Assembly: GCF_900890705.1 (NCBI RefSeq) | Contig: NZ_CAAHFH010000001.1 | Coordinates: forward strand, 2,418,001-2,482,000 | Direction: 5' to 3' | Source of the DNA: Pontiella sulfatireligans | GTDB lineage: Bacteria; Verrucomicrobiota; Kiritimatiellia; Kiritimatiellales; Pontiellaceae | Length of the DNA stretch: 64,000 bases | Shown: piece after piece, positions 43,377 through 51,327 of the stretch | Numbering within the stretch: position 1 is the first letter of the stretch | How the letters are laid out: each line of letters begins with the position of its first letter | Made by a program: the position numbers and the translations under genes | The notes under the pieces: generated by a model | The model's database searches: none | Seen by the model: the letters and a program-made list of their open reading frames with translations, nothing else | Told to the model about the DNA's origin: nothing

Positions 43377-45908
43377 ATGACAGAGGACCAAGAGATCATC
43401 CAAGCCGTTTTGAACGGTGACCGTGAACGATACAGTGAATTGGTGGAGCGGTATGCCGATAGGGCACACGCCATCGCTTACAGCCACCTGCGGGACGTCC
43501 AGGCTGCGGAAGATGTGGCTCAGGAAGCCCTGGTTAAGGCATTTAGTGCCTTGCAAACCCTTGCAAAACCTGAAGCATTCGGCGCTTGGCTGGGTAGTAT
43601 AACGCGGAATCTTAGCCGCTCCGCTTTCCGGAAAAAACGCGTAAAAACCGAGGATCTAGAGGGGCACTATGAAGTAGCTGACACCAGAGCGAAGGGCCCC
43701 AGGCAGTCGGCCGCGGAGAACGAAACAGGCGATCTCCTAGAAGAAGCGCTGAGCAAAATATCACCAAAGATCAGCGAAGCCATCGTCCTGTTCTACCTAA
43801 AGGAACTGTCGATCACCGAGGTGTCCAAAGCTCTCGGAGTTCCAGAAAACACCGTAAAACAACGCCTTCATCGCGGTCGAAAACTCCTTCGTGAGCGCCT
43901 GGAAGAGGTGGCTCTGGGTGAAGGAAGAAGAAAGCTCAGGGTCTCCCAGAACTTCCTATCCAGCGTTATCATCGCACTGCCAAGTCAACCTTGGAAGATC
44001 GGCGTCCTAGGAAAACTCTCCTGTAAACTCGCCTTCCTGCCCTTCCTCATGCCCTATTTGCTTCCTGTCGTGATTATCCTCGTCACCCAAACATTTACGA
44101 GCAGACTAATTCTAATGGACATGGATCATTCTAACGAGGAATGGATGCACTCACATAAGAAATTCACCCAATGGATATTCAGGCGTATATCATTGTTGAT
44201 CATTTCGATGATGGGGCTATTCGCGTTGACCCAAGCCTTCCCCTCCTTGGCTTGGATATGGGTGATCTTCCCTATCCTGATGATCCCTGCATTTTGCAGC
44301 AAAGACTATCTCCTCTCTACGACATGGAAAGAGAAGGTCGGAACGATTTGCTTGTGTGGAACTTGGGCTCTTCTGGCAATGCAAATATTGTATCCCCATC
44401 TGTCATCCGAAGTCGGGCCATGGCTTTCTCTCCTCTTCATCCCGGTTTTTGTATTGGGCGGTGGAGGGGTACTGCTGAAAAAAATCGGGGGATCATCTAA
44501 GAAAGAAGATTCCTTACGGGAGAATGCTCCAGAGATAAAGCCCGTCACCATGGAGTTCCTAAAGAAGAACGCGTACAAATTTTCCAGAGTCGTCAATAAT
44601 CCCATGCGGTTATTTACAAAGATTGAGGTGGAGGAGGACCATATATGCTTCTCCTGCATTATGACCAAATTAATGGGCTTCTTGACCAAAGGCGCTCCGG
44701 CACAGGGCTTTTCGTTATTCTCTATCAAACTATACCCCGAAGGAACGGTGGAGGTAGAAACCGCTGCGTCCGACGACCGACCTAAACATTGGGGAACCGT
44801 TGAGGAGCAGAATGAACTGCTAGCCGATTATTTCAAAACGTCATGGGCTTACTACGCCTCAGGGAACAAGTCCGTTGCGCGTTCTATTTCGATTCCCCTC
44901 TTCCCACAAAATAGATTTTTTGTCCGCAAAACGGGCCGGAGAATTTTGCAGACCTTCATCTGGTCATCGCTCGCCCTAGTGATAGTTATAAATGTAGGCT
45001 TATTTGTCTTTATGGGTATGACTCCACGTCTAAACTCCGCTGCCATCGAGCGTTTCTATAAAGATGAGTTCATGAGGCGGTACAAAAATGACTTTAAAGA
45101 ACTAGCCTCAGATACAGATCGAAGAATGATCACATACTACAAACAGCCCCCAAGCATGATGGCTATTGAAGAGGTCAGAGCCGCCTACTTGGACCTGTTG
45201 AACAAGAAACGGTATACATCTCAAGGGAGCATTCTTTTCTCTCAAATCCGGGAAGTAGTCAATGGGTTGGAGGCGGGGTATCTGACCATTCCGATGCTTC
45301 AGGAATGGGACCTTGCCAGAGAGGATATAGAAAATCTGGGATACGGTGAGTGGGCTTCATTGCCGTCCTGTGTAATGGAAAAAGATGAAGCGCTAAGTTG
45401 CTCGCACGTCGAAGGCATGGCCCATAGGGTACGACTCTTAAACGCCTTGGGCGCCATCGAATTTATGGATCAGGAACTACCAGATAAACTTATCGAGAGG
45501 CTTGACTATAAAGACGGCACATTCACTGCCGACAACGCAACCTTCAAGACAACCTGCCAGACCGCTTGTATCCTCACCATCTTCGACCGATGGGATCTGG
45601 CAGACAAAGAGGCGGTCAAACAGTACCTTGTAAATTGGTTAGGCAATAACAGGTATTCCACAGACAGCGGCAATATGTATAACCTTGCCCTGGGTCTGAT
45701 AGCGGTCGACGGAACAGATGAGGTTCCCCTGGCCAAGTTAGCCTCGCGCATCAGACCTAAAAACAATGCGATTATTTTCAAGAACTCAGTATGGGGAGTC
45801 CCCCCTCACAACATAGACAGTTACGCCATCAAAGAAATCCTGTCGGAGTATCCCGAAAGACTCCTCCTTGAGCCCAACCAATCCAAGGAAGTATGCTGCG
45901 ATAAATAA
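43377..45908 (+). CDS. ECF sigma factor fused to a multi-pass membrane protein
   Basis: An 843-residue fusion. Residues 5-85 are sigma region 2 (DVQAAEDVAQEALVKAFSAL) and 120-178 region 4, with the helix-turn-helix ITEVSKALGVPENTVKQRLHRGRKLL. Hydrophobic helices follow at about 217-240, 270-287, 291-306, 321-338 and 345-365, and another at about 520-540. The final 300 residues are soluble and contain helical repeat-like segments (LDYKDGTFTADNATFKTTCQTACIL) reminiscent of alpha/alpha-barrel terpene-cyclase or prenyltransferase repeats. The factor is thus tethered to the membrane and may have a built-in sensor or anti-sigma part. It is unrelated to the kinase-linked sigma group and lacks the shared promoter. 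Domain calls for the sigma part are secure, those for the tail speculative. Confidence 0.85.
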   Translation: MTEDQEIIQAVLNGDRERYSELVERYADRAHAIAYSHLRDVQAAEDVAQEALVKAFSALQTLAKPEAFGAWLGSITRNLSRSAFRKKRVKTEDLEGHYEVADTRAKGPRQSAAENETGDLLEEALSKISPKISEAIVLFYLKELSITEVSKALGVPENTVKQRLHRGRKLLRERLEEVALGEGRRKLRVSQNFLSSVIIALPSQPWKIGVLGKLSCKLAFLPFLMPYLLPVVIILVTQTFTSRLILMDMDHSNEEWMHSHKKFTQWIFRRISLLIISMMGLFALTQAFPSLAWIWVIFPILMIPAFCSKDYLLSTTWKEKVGTICLCGTWALLAMQILYPHLSSEVGPWLSLLFIPVFVLGGGGVLLKKIGGSSKKEDSLRENAPEIKPVTMEFLKKNAYKFSRVVNNPMRLFTKIEVEEDHICFSCIMTKLMGFLTKGAPAQGFSLFSIKLYPEGTVEVETAASDDRPKHWGTVEEQNELLADYFKTSWAYYASGNKSVARSISIPLFPQNRFFVRKTGRRILQTFIWSSLALVIVINVGLFVFMGMTPRLNSAAIERFYKDEFMRRYKNDFKELASDTDRRMITYYKQPPSMMAIEEVRAAYLDLLNKKRYTSQGSILFSQIREVVNGLEAGYLTIPMLQEWDLAREDIENLGYGEWASLPSCVMEKDEALSCSHVEGMAHRVRLLNALGAIEFMDQELPDKLIERLDYKDGTFTADNATFKTTCQTACILTIFDRWDLADKEAVKQYLVNWLGNNRYSTDSGNMYNLALGLIAVDGTDEVPLAKLASRIRPKNNAIIFKNSVWGVPPHNIDSYAIKEILSEYPERLLLEPNQSKEVCCDK

Positions 45909-46433
45909 GGCTAAGGCGGGACAAGACGGCGGACAAGTGCGGGGAATTCCCTTACGAACCTGCTGGACTGAGAACAGAGGTCGGAGGACGGCGGTCATAA
46001 TCTATTGGTAGGACTGGCTCTCCGAGCCCGGCGGACGACCGCGCTGATTTGGCTCTGCATCCGCGGCGGCGCGCCCGGCGGTCGCGCCCTACCTGCCGCA
46101 CAAGGCAGGGACAGACCGCCGGACTGTCCGCGCGGCGGATCGGTGCGCACGAGCAGTGCGTACGCTCGGCGCGCACGGCGGATTTGGTGCGTGTGTACGG
46201 TGCGGGCGGGCGGTGCGGGAGGTGCGCTCGGCGATCACGCCTCAATCGTCACTCTTCACGATTTTCTTTTTCGTTCCCGCCTGCTTTTTCGCCTTCGCCA
46301 AATTTTTGGCATTTACAGGTGGTTCTTCCTATATCCTTCTAAATCATGCTGTTCCAACAGATTATTTACCACGAAGACTCGAAGAGCACGAAGGCTCACT
46401 AATCCAGATTTATTTCTTGGTGTCCTTCGTGCC
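45909..46433. other. 525-base intergenic region between convergent genes, repeat-rich and partly very GC-rich
   Basis: It holds a GTAGGG-type REP-like element (46003-46093), the 15-base sequence CAGGGACAGACCGCC (46106-46120) that also occurs at 38692-38706, a GC-rich tract to about 46230, a relative of the leader repeat at 42865, and an inverted ACCACGAAG element reaching into the sulfatase stop. No convincing gene was found. Confidence 0.6.
46003..46093. repeat. REP-like inverted-repeat element (GTAGGG type)
   Basis: Begins ATTGGTAGGACTGGCTCTCC, nearly identical to the left half of the element at 31328, including the GGCTC-TCC-GAGCC hairpin, and ends GGTCGCGCCCTACC. The two outer ends are inverted (GGTAGG and CCTACC). 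Confidence 0.65.
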
Positions 46434-46441
46434 TTAGTGGT
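46368..46441. repeat. Inverted ACCACGAAG-type element overlapping a stop codon
   Basis: The left arm carries ACCACGAAG and AGCACGAAGG (46368-46395); the right arm is CCTTCGTGCCTTAGTGGT (46424-46441). The right arm supplies the last codons and the TAA stop of the sulfatase gene at 46434. Confidence 0.6.
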
Positions 46442-48068
46442 TATTCGCTTGTTCGGCTTTGCGTTTGGCGCGGGCGGCGGCTTTGGCGGCCTTCTTTTCG
46501 GGAGACTCCTCTTTCTTGGGTTTCTCCTGATTCCACTCCTGATAGTTGCGCCGCGTGCGTGAGTCCATGGCAGCCAGCTTGTCGTCCCAGGCGATATGCC
46601 GGTCATAGATCTTTGAAAACAGCGGATAGTTGCCGTAGTCGATGCACTCTTTTTTCCAGGCTGCGAACGATTCATCGTACTGCTTCTGCATACGTTTCAG
46701 GATCTCCTGCTTTTCGGGGTTGGCCGCGAGGTTGTTCATTTCATAGCGGTCTTTGCCGAGATCATACAGCTCTTCGGCTACTTGCATCTCATGGTTGAAC
46801 GGCCAGTGGATATATTTGTAGTCTTCCGTCACCACGGCCAGCGAATGGGTCGGTGCACTGCCCCACGCATTGATCAGCAGGATCGAGTCGTGAACCTTGC
46901 CCTTCGGATTATCGAGAAGCGGCATCAGGCTTTTCCCGTCCATGTTTCCAGGGATTGGAAGTCCGGCAACATCGAGCACGGTCGGCGCCATATCGATGTT
47001 GGCCGTTACGGACTGCACGCGCGCGCCCTTTCCAGAAACCGGATGCCGCGGATCGTAGACGATCATCGGCGAACGGCTCGGTTCTTCATAGGGAAGCACT
47101 TTACCCCCCATACCGTTGGCGCCGCAGCTGTAGCCGTTGTCGGTCAGGAAAAGAATCACCGTATTGTCGGCCACACCCTGACGTTCGAGCTCTTCGCGAA
47201 TCATGCCGACGGCATAGTCGATGCCGTAGACGAGCTGATTATATTTGCGCATGGTTTCCTGATATTTATCCGGGCGAAAATCCTTAATGCTCATATATTG
47301 CCGGCCGCCTTTGGCCTGCGGCGGCTTGAGCGAAGCTCCGGCTTCATCATAGTTCGGCGGCTCTTCCCAGACGGTATCGGCATAGACGTCGTTGAAAAAC
47401 TTATCGGGCGACATGGGACCGTGCGACGCCTTGAAACTGACGGAAAGGCAGAACGGCTCCTCACTCTTTGCAGCGTTTTTGATGAAGTCCTGCGAAACCG
47501 CGCCGCACGCCCGCGTGACGTGCGGATACTTTTCAGCATACTGTGCAACAAATTCATTATCGGCGGTCCGGTATTGCCCCTGCGCCGGCCAACCGTACCA
47601 TTCGTCGAACGAATCCATCGGCAAATCTTCGTTGCTGTGATAGTTGGAGCTGCCGTCGGCCGTCGGTTTGACCGCAAAGCCAAACTTTCCAACAAAGCCC
47701 GTATGATACCCCGCATCGCGCATCAGGACGGGATAAGATTTTTGCCACTTATCCGCGGTCAACGGCCCGTGCTGGAAATTGCAGCCGGTCTTGTATTCAT
47801 ACATGCCGGTCATCACCTGCGCCCGGCTCGCCATGCAGATGGCGGTGGTGTCGTACGCACGGTCGAAGACGACGCCTTCAGCCGCAAGCCGATCCAGATT
47901 CGGCGTCTTTGCCTGCGGGTTGCCATAGCACCCCATCGTCCGATAGCTCTGGTCGTCGGTCAGCAGCAAAATCACATTCGGCCGTTTTTTATCCGCCGCC
48001 CAAGCCGACCTTGTTGCGCAAACTGTGCCGCCCACCGCGGCCCCGCCTAAAAAACTTCGTCTATTCAT
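46434..48068 (-). CDS. Family S1 sulfatase, Tat signal, C-x-A-x-R maturation motif
   Basis: A 544-residue sulfatase with a twin-arginine signal (MNRRSFLGGAAVGG). Metal site LLLTDDQSYRTMGCYGN, maturation motif C78-M-A-S-R82 with Ala in place of Pro, then QVMTGMYEYKTGCNF, TGFVGKFGFAV (where most have GKWHLG) and LFLTDNGYSCGANGMGGK. The absent His and Trp of GKWH is a notable deviation shared by some S1 subfamilies. The C-terminus is rich in Lys, Ala and Glu (EESPEKKAAKAAARAKRKAE) and its last codons come from the ACCACGAAG element. It has a strong promoter at 48110. Confidence 0.92.
   Translation of the reverse strand: MNRRSFLGGAAVGGTVCATRSAWAADKKRPNVILLLTDDQSYRTMGCYGNPQAKTPNLDRLAAEGVVFDRAYDTTAICMASRAQVMTGMYEYKTGCNFQHGPLTADKWQKSYPVLMRDAGYHTGFVGKFGFAVKPTADGSSNYHSNEDLPMDSFDEWYGWPAQGQYRTADNEFVAQYAEKYPHVTRACGAVSQDFIKNAAKSEEPFCLSVSFKASHGPMSPDKFFNDVYADTVWEEPPNYDEAGASLKPPQAKGGRQYMSIKDFRPDKYQETMRKYNQLVYGIDYAVGMIREELERQGVADNTVILFLTDNGYSCGANGMGGKVLPYEEPSRSPMIVYDPRHPVSGKGARVQSVTANIDMAPTVLDVAGLPIPGNMDGKSLMPLLDNPKGKVHDSILLINAWGSAPTHSLAVVTEDYKYIHWPFNHEMQVAEELYDLGKDRYEMNNLAANPEKQEILKRMQKQYDESFAAWKKECIDYGNYPLFSKIYDRHIAWDDKLAAMDSRTRRNYQEWNQEKPKKEESPEKKAAKAAARAKRKAEQANNH
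46946..46960. repeat. TTCCAG-NNN-TTGGAA palindrome (one mismatch)
   Basis: TTCCAG-GGA-TTGGAA inside the sulfatase gene at 46434; one of ten near-perfect copies in the window. Confidence 0.55.
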
Positions 48069-48109
48069 CAGGTTTCCCTATTCAAACAATGTTGTATGGA
48101 TACAAGAAT

Positions 48110-48138
48110 ACGACGCCGCAAAGGCGCCGTATTTTGAT
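48110..48138 (-). promoter_or_regulatory. ECF-like promoter for the sulfatase at 46434
   Basis: On the minus strand ATCAAA (48133-48138), 13 bases, then GCGGCGTCGT (48110-48119), ending 41 bases before the ATG at 48068. Confidence 0.65.
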
Positions 48139-48157
48139 GGAATGCGAAGAAAACCGT

Positions 48158-49684
48158 CTATTGAATCTTCAGCGCAAACGCCCAGTCGCACGGTTTTTCC
48201 TTCGGAAAGGTGACTTCCAGCCCTTCGGCGGTGCGGCTCCAGTTGAGTCTTTCGTCGGAACCGACCATGGAAACGGATTTTATTTCGTTCGGATAGTGCT
48301 CCGAACCGGCCCTCAGGCTTTTGACGACGACCTTGCCGTCTTCCGGCCAGTTCAGGCTGATTGCATAGACGGTCTTGCCATCCTTCGACTGCGTGAAACG
48401 AATATCCTGCGCAGTCCAGGGCTGGCGATAATTCCAGACTGGCATGTCCTTGCCGGACTTGCTTTTTTTTCTGGCGCGCATGTCTGTCATGCCTTCCGCA
48501 AAAACCTTCCACGGACGGGTGGCGTGGATCGCCTCGGAGTTGACCTTCAACCATCTTCCCATGCCTTTCATGATGGCGACTTCTTCGGGTGGGATGGAGC
48601 CATCGCCCTTCGGCGTGAGCGAAAGCAGGAAAACCCCGCCGCGGGAAACGAGGTCGATCAGACTGCGGGTGTGGTAGTCGGGGCCATCCTTGTATTTCTT
48701 GTTTTCGACATAGCTCCAGGGATAAGCGATGGCGCGGTCGCTCAGGAACCAAGGGCCGACGTCGTACGGCATTTCACGCGCATTCTCGAAGCAGCGCATG
48801 CCGAATTCTTCCGGAAAATTAAAGTCGCCAGCGTGCTTGTTGCAGATGATCGGCTCCTGCCCGCGCTTGATGGACTCGTTATAATAGTAGGCGAAGGTAT
48901 CCATCACCAACTGTTCGGGAAGCACGCCCTTTTTGGTGTCGATGCCATCGAACCAGATGCAGTCCGGCTGATACTTATCGACCACTTCCTTGATCTTGCC
49001 TTCCCATGCGGCGGCAAAATCCTCGCCTTTCGCACCGACCTCGGTGTTCCAATAGAAATCGTTGTAGGCCGGGTCGTAGACATCCCAGGTTTTCTTTTCT
49101 TCCATGGGCGTTTTGGACTTGGTCATGAATCCGGTGGCATAGCCGAAAGTGCGTTCGTGGTGGAAGGTGGCGAGCAGTTTCATGTCGTCATATTTTCCAA
49201 CTGCCTGGGCGATCTCACCGTAGATGTCGCGCTTCGGCCCCTTGTCCATGGAGTTCCATGGGGTGAACTCGGAATCCCATAGGCAGAAGCCGTCGTGGTG
49301 CACCAGCAGGATGCCGCCGAACTTTGCGCCTGCCTCGTGCATCAAACCGACCCACTCATCGGCATTGAAGTTTTCGGCCGTGAACAGGGGAACAAAGTCC
49401 TTATAACCAAATTGATCGAGCGTGCCGTATTTTTCGACGTGGTGGGAATAGATGCCCTTCACATCCTTGTCGGGGCCGCTGTAGAGATTCTTGATATAAT
49501 CGGGGCCGCCCTTGGCCGGCACCGAAAAGACGCTCCAGTGGGTGTAGACCCCAAACTTTGCATCCTTCATCCACTCGGGAACTTCCTGAGCCGAAAGTGA
49601 TTCCCAACGGCCTTCAAACACGCCCTGGGCAAATGCCGCAGTGGCCAACCAAACAACCACCAATCCAATATGTGTTTTCTTCAT
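48158..49684 (-). CDS. Alpha-L-fucosidase, GH29
   Basis: A 508-residue secreted GH29 protein. The start is 49684 (MKKTHIGLVVVWLATAAFA, with AAGGA upstream) rather than the ATG five codons earlier. Motifs: EWMKDAKFGVYTHWSVFSVP, LLVHHDGFCLWDSE, MKLLATFHHERTF, and YQPDCIWFDGIDTKKG with the predicted nucleophile in WFDG. It is the closest relative of the GH29 gene at 25603, with long identical stretches, indicating a recent duplication of a fucosidase that in the other location is tied to a sigma-kinase pair. It follows the GH29 gene at 49713 by 28 bases and shares its promoter (51229). Confidence 0.92.
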   Translation of the reverse strand: MKKTHIGLVVVWLATAAFAQGVFEGRWESLSAQEVPEWMKDAKFGVYTHWSVFSVPAKGGPDYIKNLYSGPDKDVKGIYSHHVEKYGTLDQFGYKDFVPLFTAENFNADEWVGLMHEAGAKFGGILLVHHDGFCLWDSEFTPWNSMDKGPKRDIYGEIAQAVGKYDDMKLLATFHHERTFGYATGFMTKSKTPMEEKKTWDVYDPAYNDFYWNTEVGAKGEDFAAAWEGKIKEVVDKYQPDCIWFDGIDTKKGVLPEQLVMDTFAYYYNESIKRGQEPIICNKHAGDFNFPEEFGMRCFENAREMPYDVGPWFLSDRAIAYPWSYVENKKYKDGPDYHTRSLIDLVSRGGVFLLSLTPKGDGSIPPEEVAIMKGMGRWLKVNSEAIHATRPWKVFAEGMTDMRARKKSKSGKDMPVWNYRQPWTAQDIRFTQSKDGKTVYAISLNWPEDGKVVVKSLRAGSEHYPNEIKSVSMVGSDERLNWSRTAEGLEVTFPKEKPCDWAFALKIQ

Positions 49685-49712
49685 TTTCGTTTCCTTCAAT
49701 GTAGTTTTAAAC

Positions 49713-51200
49713 TTATCGCGTCAACTTAACCTTATAGACGGATGCCAAAGCAAAGGGCGCTCCCTTTGAGGACAGCTGCAATCCGTCAACCGTCATCTTC
49801 CAATCCACCACGGCACTCGAACCCAAAAGCGAAATAGATTCGATGGCAGGCTTAAAGGCTTTAAACGATTTAAGCACCACCGCCTTTCCCAGAGGCTGGA
49901 AGGCTGTCACATACACCACGCCGGGTTTAGCGGTGAAGCGGAATTCCTTTTCGTGGATGCGCATGCTGTGGTTGGTGTAATGAACATTTTCTTCCTCAAT
50001 CAGTTCGCCCGAATGCTCGCCATAGGTTTTCCAAGGCGTGGAACAATAGATGGCCTCGCCGTTGACCTTGAGCCATTCGCCCATGGCCAGCAGGCGGGAC
50101 TGCATGCCTTCGGGAATGGTGCCGTCGGCCCGTGGCCCAATGTTGAGCAGCAGGTTGCCGTTTTTGCTGACGACATCGCACAGCAGGCGCACCAGTTCCG
50201 CCGGGGTTTTATAGAGATCGTTAATCTCCTCGTTTTCCATGTAGGCATAGGAGGTGCCGAGCGTTGCGGGATTCTGCCAACGCGGCCCGATGGTCTCCAT
50301 CTTAAGGTTGTCGGCCTCGATGCATCCAACACCCTTCGGCCAGTTGATGGTCTTGCCCTTGTTGTTGAACCAGACCTGCTTTCCCCAGCCTTCCGCCACA
50401 TTCAAGTAGTCGGCCATCATTTCGCGGAAGGCCTGCTCGAATCTGGCCACCTGTGGATCGTCCGCTCGCAGGAAAGGCACGTCATCGATCCACATGAAGT
50501 CGGGCCGGTATTTTGTTTCAGCTTCTTTCCAGCGCGCGACATAGTCGGCAATGAAGGCATCGTCGTATTCAAACGGGCCGTACAAGGAAGCGGCTTCGGG
50601 CATGCGCTCGATCTCTTCGTCGATCAATCCCGTTGCCCGCGTAAAGCGGTCGGGATGGCGCTCGCGGTGGTAGGAGATGCCAAACTTCAACCCTTCGGCG
50701 CGTACGGCTTTTCCCAGGTCGCCAACCAGGTCGCGTTTCGGCCCCTTCTTCGTCGCCGTCCAGGGGGTGAGTTCCGAATCCCATAACACAAAGCCATCGT
50801 GATGCTCGCCGGTGGGGAGGACATATTTTGCCCCGGCATCCTTAAACAGCTTGGCCCATGAGGCGGGGTTCCAGTTTTCGGCCTTGAAAAGCGGCACCAT
50901 ATCCTTGTAGCCAAACTCCGGCATGGTGGCCCCGAATTTTTTGTTCATGAATTCGGTATAGCGCTCGGGCTTTTTATACATATCGGCGGTGATGGCTTCC
51001 GCATAGCCTTTGTGCCGATCCTTGTAGCCCGCCACGCTGTACGGCCCCCAGTGGATAAAGATCCCGAACTTACCCTGATCCCACCATTCCGGCACCGGCG
51101 CAGTCGCCAGCGACTCCCAGGTGGGTTCGTAGGTTTTGGCCTCGATAACGGCAGCACCCATCATCAAAACGGCGATCAAACTTAAACGTGTCTTCTGCAT
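49713..51200 (-). CDS. Alpha-L-fucosidase, GH29
   Basis: A 495-residue secreted GH29 protein, start at 51200 (MQKTRLSLIAVLMMGAAVIEA, with GAGGG upstream). Motifs: EWWDQGKFGIFIHWGPYSVAG, LPTGEHHDGFVLWDSE and YRPDFMWIDDVPFL, where Asp in WIDD is the predicted nucleophile; WIDD in place of WFDG marks it as a different GH29 branch. The glycine-free GEHHDGF also differs from the VHHDGF of its neighbours. It is the first gene of a tandem GH29 pair driven by the promoter at 51229, which carries the consensus -10 GCGGCGTTTT. Having different GH29 branches in one operon suggests sequential attack on differently linked fucose residues, an inference. Confidence 0.91.
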   Translation of the reverse strand: MQKTRLSLIAVLMMGAAVIEAKTYEPTWESLATAPVPEWWDQGKFGIFIHWGPYSVAGYKDRHKGYAEAITADMYKKPERYTEFMNKKFGATMPEFGYKDMVPLFKAENWNPASWAKLFKDAGAKYVLPTGEHHDGFVLWDSELTPWTATKKGPKRDLVGDLGKAVRAEGLKFGISYHRERHPDRFTRATGLIDEEIERMPEAASLYGPFEYDDAFIADYVARWKEAETKYRPDFMWIDDVPFLRADDPQVARFEQAFREMMADYLNVAEGWGKQVWFNNKGKTINWPKGVGCIEADNLKMETIGPRWQNPATLGTSYAYMENEEINDLYKTPAELVRLLCDVVSKNGNLLLNIGPRADGTIPEGMQSRLLAMGEWLKVNGEAIYCSTPWKTYGEHSGELIEEENVHYTNHSMRIHEKEFRFTAKPGVVYVTAFQPLGKAVVLKSFKAFKPAIESISLLGSSAVVDWKMTVDGLQLSSKGAPFALASVYKVKLTR

Positions 51201-51228
51201 TTCATTCCCTCGAGTTGAATACACCTAT

Positions 51229-51257
51229 AAAACGCCGCGAATCCCCCGAAGTTTGAT
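51229..51257 (-). promoter_or_regulatory. ECF-like promoter for the tandem GH29 operon
   Basis: On the minus strand ATCAAA (51252-51257), 13 bases, then GCGGCGTTTT (51229-51238), the consensus -10, ending 28 bases before the ATG at 51200. Confidence 0.72.
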
Positions 51258-51300
51258 CCTTTCTGCAATGAATAGCCGTACACGGGGGTGCATTGCGGGC

Positions 51301-51327
51301 GGCGCTTTCATCGAAAGCGCCCTACCC
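51301..51327. repeat. Half REP-like hairpin (GTAGGG type)
   Basis: GGCGCTTTC-ATC-GAAAGCGCC (51301-51321), a perfect 9-bp stem, followed by the GTAGGG-type end (CTACCC). It abuts the stop of the gene at 51327 and resembles one half of the element at 31328. Confidence 0.6.
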
